Part shown: in pieces, positions 57,452-59,848 of the stretch
How positions within the stretch are numbered: the first letter of the stretch is position 1
Layout: each line of letters opens with the position of its first letter
NCBI GenBank assembly: GCA_030377965.1
Contig: JAUCGE010000012.1
Span: 1 to 59,848 of the forward strand
Reading direction: 5' to 3'
From: Desulfobacterales bacterium HSG16
GTDB lineage: Bacteria > Desulfobacterota > Desulfobacteria > Desulfobacterales > HSG16
DNA: 59,848 nucleotides
Translations under genes and position numbers: made by a program
The notes under the pieces: generated by a model
Databases searched by the model: none
What the model was told of the DNA's origin: nothing
Seen by the model: only the letters and a program-made list of their open reading frames with translations

Positions 57452-58570
57452 TTAAGGTGTCAGTATCCCAGCCATTTCTAAGATATTCTGAGTGGTTGAA
57501 ATTATATCTTCAATATCTCTTTTATTAACAGATTCCCCGCTAATTATCTGGAAATTTAGCGAGAATATTCTGAAGAGATGTTTTTGAAACTGATTTACTG
57601 GGTATCCATTGAAGAATATTGCTCTGCATAATGCGGAAAAACAAGATTGTGCATCGTTTTGCTCATGATAATCGGACATCAAGACGGAATTGGCTGCTAC
57701 CAATGTGCTGACAGCATACTCGATTTGTTTATCTAATGAAGTTGCTTGACAAAGATTTTTGTATGCCTTTTTTCCTGGCTTACTCAATTGCCTTCTGGTT
57801 TTATTAAGAAAAACGACTTGTTGAGTCCGATTGATTTGTTCAACCCGAAGTTTTTCATTTTTTACAAAAAAAGCTATAAGTTTGCCAAACTTTTTAAAGC
57901 TCGTAGCCTTTATATTGAAATTTGGGTCAAGTTGTTTAAGCTCATTCAAGAAATAGTTATAATCTTTTGGTAGAACATTAATCCTTGTCCTATCAATTAT
58001 TTTCTGAAATAAGCGCTTGACTCGCTCGTCATTTTTCTTTATTTCTTTTTCACTCAAATATTTTAAAATGAAGCTGTCAACAGGTACTATGCGTAATAGT
58101 AATGTGATAAAATCATTGGTGTAGATGGATTGAGTACCGAATATCATGTGGCCTTTACTCACAGGATATGTACGATATTGTCTGCCATAATTTGAAACCG
58201 AACCGGCTATATTTTCCAAAAGCTCTTTTCTTAGTTCTACAAGTGTGTTCTTCTTTATTTTTTGGAGAGAAATGTTGTTCAATAAGTTCTGTATTGTTTT
58301 TTGGCATTTTGAGATAGCATTTCCAACTAAAAATGTATTTGCTCCAAAATCGATTTGCCAATTACGGTCATCAGTACTCTTTATGTTTCTGGAATGGTTT
58401 GGCGCATGTACAGGGCCTCCTGATGGGTGCCCATACCAATAAGCGCATTCTTCAATGAATTGAATTGCGATTGTCTGCGGCACTGTACCTTTTTTAATAT
58501 TGCCTAGTTTATCCAATTGTTTTAATAACTTTTTTCGTTCTTTTCTTAATATATCAGTTTGTTTTTGCAT
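57452..58570 (-). CDS. Hypothetical protein inserted between brxL copies
   Basis: A 372-residue protein that I do not recognise. It is rich in Lys, Asn, Ile and Phe, and its DNA is clearly more AT-rich than brxL on either side, a sign of separate origin. Features: a basic N-terminal helix ([16 protein letters not shown]), a Trp/Tyr/His segment ([21 protein letters not shown]), a long helical middle, and [12 protein letters not shown] near the end. No signal peptide or clear membrane helix. The ATG at 58570 is used, 12 bases after a GGAG; an ATG at 58600 is also in frame. Its start overlaps the end of the brxL fragment, so translation is probably coupled. Its setting suggests a defence or regulatory role, but nothing in the sequence proves that. 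Confidence 0.65.
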   Translation of the reverse strand: MQKQTDILRKERKKLLKQLDKLGNIKKGTVPQTIAIQFIEECAYWYGHPSGGPVHAPNHSRNIKSTDDRNWQIDFGANTFLVGNAISKCQKTIQNLLNNISLQKIKKNTLVELRKELLENIAGSVSNYGRQYRTYPVSKGHMIFGTQSIYTNDFITLLLRIVPVDSFILKYLSEKEIKKNDERVKRLFQKIIDRTRINVLPKDYNYFLNELKQLDPNFNIKATSFKKFGKLIAFFVKNEKLRVEQINRTQQVVFLNKTRRQLSKPGKKAYKNLCQATSLDKQIEYAVSTLVAANSVLMSDYHEQNDAQSCFSALCRAIFFNGYPVNQFQKHLFRIFSLNFQIISGESVNKRDIEDIISTTQNILEMAGILTP

Positions 58571-58880
58571 CGTAATCACTTTCTCCTTGAAAATCCGCAT
58601 TTTTTCTATTCGTTAACCTGGCTTCCAAATTGGCAATAACAGAATGCTGCCGGTTTTCCCGTATGAAATGGCGCACCTTTTCCGCTTCCGCACCGTGGAC
58701 AAAGGTTTCCTTTAAACGACGGACAACTTTTTCCATGTCCTCGTAAAAAATCTCTTCTTCACAATAATTGTCAATCAAGTATTCCAGCACATAACGGGGG
58801 AATTCATCCACACCGGTGTTGATGGTGTGAGCTTTATTGACGACCTTGCCGCTGAATATAGCTTTTAGTTTTGTGTTCAT
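58554..58880 (-). pseudogene. Truncated brxL 5' fragment
   Basis: A 108-codon frame whose first 89 residues match the BrxL N-terminus almost exactly ([19 protein letters not shown] ...), then change to an unrelated tail ([19 protein letters not shown]). The break falls after NLEARL. The ATG overlaps the stop of the HEPN gene (ATGA), which is probably the original start arrangement of brxL before the insertion. It may still be translated as a leader that feeds ribosomes into the next gene. Confidence 0.85.
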
Positions 58881-58882
58881 TC
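58619..58882. repeat. Direct repeat of the brxL 5' end, upstream copy
   Basis: The partner of 57096-57359, holding the brxL fragment. It matches up to the ATG and two or three bases beyond; outside that the flanks differ completely (HEPN 3' end here, a short AT-rich leader there). Confidence 0.9.
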
Positions 58883-59287
58883 TTCTATCAGCTTTCTCAT
58901 TTGTTCGACAAATCCTTTGCTGTTTTCAATAAACCGCTCGACCTGTTCGGGTTCGAATTCGACAAGCGGCTGATAATCTCCTCGCTGGCGGCTGTCAAAA
59001 ATAATATCGTAAAAACGCCCCCATTTTGCATTGAGCCTGCTGTTTTTTACAAAATCACGATGCAATGCCCCTCTTACTGCAGAATGTTTTTTGAATACTT
59101 TGCCTTCATTCCACAATACGGCACTGAAGGCATAAAAACAGGCATAATAAGCAGCTCTGACACATGTAGAAAGCCTGTTCGCCTTAAATTCGTCTATTGC
59201 GGATGCAAGGGATTCTTCGGATTTATCCATCCAGTATCGGATCAAAATTTTTCGCTGTTCGGGATCGGTCAATTTATCTTCATTCAT
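58877..59287 (-). CDS. HEPN-domain protein (toxin-like partner of MNT)
   Basis: A 136-residue helical HEPN protein. The core [41 protein letters not shown] is the family pattern (helices with the RAAYYACF segment). A later helix has [13 protein letters not shown], where HEPN RNases carry an R-x4-6-H motif; here no clear RxxxxH is visible, so RNase activity is uncertain. It overlaps the MNT gene by four bases (ATGA). In MNT-HEPN toxin-antitoxin pairs the nucleotidyltransferase modifies and silences the HEPN RNase. It also overlaps the brxL fragment, linking this pair to brxL. Confidence 0.85.
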   Translation of the reverse strand: MNEDKLTDPEQRKILIRYWMDKSEESLASAIDEFKANRLSTCVRAAYYACFYAFSAVLWNEGKVFKKHSAVRGALHRDFVKNSRLNAKWGRFYDIIFDSRQRGDYQPLVEFEPEQVERFIENSKGFVEQMRKLIEE

Positions 59288-59661
59288 CCGGCAACAACCC
59301 CTTCATGATAGATATTGTCATGAATCGGAAAAATTGTAAAAATGCCTTCGTTCCATTCCAAAGTGCTGGTATCCAGAATGCTGATCACCACATCGAATTC
59401 GATTTCAATATCGAAAAGTTCGCCGAGAATGGTTTCTCTTTCTTTCCAATGGAGCGGATGGGAAGTCAGAAGCAACAGATCGATATCAGACCCTTCTTCA
59501 TCATCTCCGCGAGCTTTTGATCCGAATAAAATCACTTTTTCAACAGGATATTTTTCTTTTAGAATCCTGGCAGCCTTTAAAATAGCCTGTTCTTCTTTTT
59601 TATCAAGTTTCAGCATCATCAGCTTTTTATCAATGCTGGCTATTAATTTTTTGATGGTCAT
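59284..59661 (-). CDS. MNT-type nucleotidyltransferase (antitoxin-like)
   Basis: A 125-residue minimal nucleotidyltransferase. The signature VILFGSKARGDDEEGSDIDLLLL holds the Gly-Ser and the two metal-binding Asp residues (SDIDL); the third acidic residue is in IEIEFDVVI. An N-terminal helix precedes it. Relatives add AMP to Tyr residues of a partner HEPN protein. AGGAGG lies six bases before the ATG. First gene of the cassette, coupled to HEPN by an ATGA overlap. Confidence 0.9.
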   Translation of the reverse strand: MTIKKLIASIDKKLMMLKLDKKEEQAILKAARILKEKYPVEKVILFGSKARGDDEEGSDIDLLLLTSHPLHWKERETILGELFDIEIEFDVVISILDTSTLEWNEGIFTIFPIHDNIYHEGVVAG

Positions 59662-59692
59662 AGATGGCCTCCTGCTATAATAGGTTTATATT

Positions 59693-59735
59693 GCCGGGAG
59701 ATGAATCTCCCGGCTAAGTCATTCAACCCAAGTTT
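59693..59735 (+). repeat. Dispersed hairpin repeat (family B), partial copy 3
   Basis: The palindromic core (arms GCCGGGAGAT and complement) followed by CTAAGTCATTCAA, as in copies 1 and 2. It is in the same orientation as copy 2, upstream of the MNT gene. Confidence 0.75.
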
Positions 59736-59770
59736 ACCACTTATATCAATGCCCTTTGTATAACAATCTG

Positions 59771-59776
59771 ATTATA
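59771..59776 (-). promoter_or_regulatory. Candidate -10 box for the MNT-HEPN-brxL cassette
   Basis: A perfect TATAAT on the minus strand about 110 bases before the MNT start, beyond the hairpin repeat. No convincing -35 box is seen at the right distance. Confidence 0.3.
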
Positions 59777-59848
59777 CATGACTTATGGTTTTTAGCCCTA
59801 AAAAATTACGTCTAATAATTTGGCAAAAGATAATCCTTGACATATGAC

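Overview
The window looks like chromosomal DNA of a diderm, anaerobe-type bacterium, most likely a Desulfobacterota (Desulfobacterales-like) lineage. The reasons are indolepyruvate:ferredoxin oxidoreductase genes (iorA/iorB), FadL- and porin-type outer-membrane proteins ending in Phe, many lipoproteins, very large multi-domain hybrid histidine kinases, a XisH/XisI pair, and abundant small dispersed repeats. The taxonomic placement is an inference. No rRNA or tRNA gene was recognised.

Layout. 0.1-0.8 kb: a XisI/XisH pair whose xisH has lost its 5' end. 1.0-2.4 kb: a ManC-type GDP-mannose pyrophosphorylase with a decayed isomerase domain. 2.8-5.9 kb: a CHASE2 hybrid kinase. 6.0-6.5 kb: a gamma-class carbonic anhydrase-like protein. 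7.3-23.8 kb: one long same-strand sensory operon of nine genes, with two free periplasmic solute-binding proteins, four kinases (one BvgS-like with two binding domains), a REC-HPt protein that is a deletion derivative of a hybrid kinase, a REC-kinase and a REC-HD-GYP c-di-GMP phosphodiesterase. 24.0-27.1 kb: a Fic protein with an altered active site, a PiT phosphate transporter with its PhoU-like partner, and ribosomal protein bTHX. 27.1-38.2 kb: PepD, a small membrane protein, a porin with an Ala-rich 52-residue tandem repeat, a lipoprotein, and a FadL/VolA-like pair for lipid hydrolysis and fatty-acid uptake. 38.4-46.2 kb: a PEGA-SUMF1 protein, an unknown protein, and a four-gene minus-strand operon encoding a fused TssB-TssC sheath-like protein, a double-FHA protein and two LysM/TPR lipoproteins. 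46.3-55.2 kb: a K+ channel, iorBA, then rdgB, thpR, recA and alaS. 55.3-59.7 kb: a minus-strand defence-type cassette MNT - HEPN - (brxL fragment) - unknown AT-rich gene - brxL.

The parts most likely to be new are three. (i) The orphan TssBC-FHA-LysM lipoprotein operon has no other secretion genes nearby. (ii) The MNT-HEPN-BrxL cassette has an unrelated gene sitting between two nearly identical copies of the brxL 5' end, and the cassette is bracketed by copies of one hairpin repeat. (iii) The sensory operon contains kinases and a kinase relic that share an unnamed C-terminal acidic helical module, and it ends in a c-di-GMP phosphodiesterase. A MITE-like family of about 163 bp (three copies) and several hairpin repeats are scattered through the intergenic gaps.
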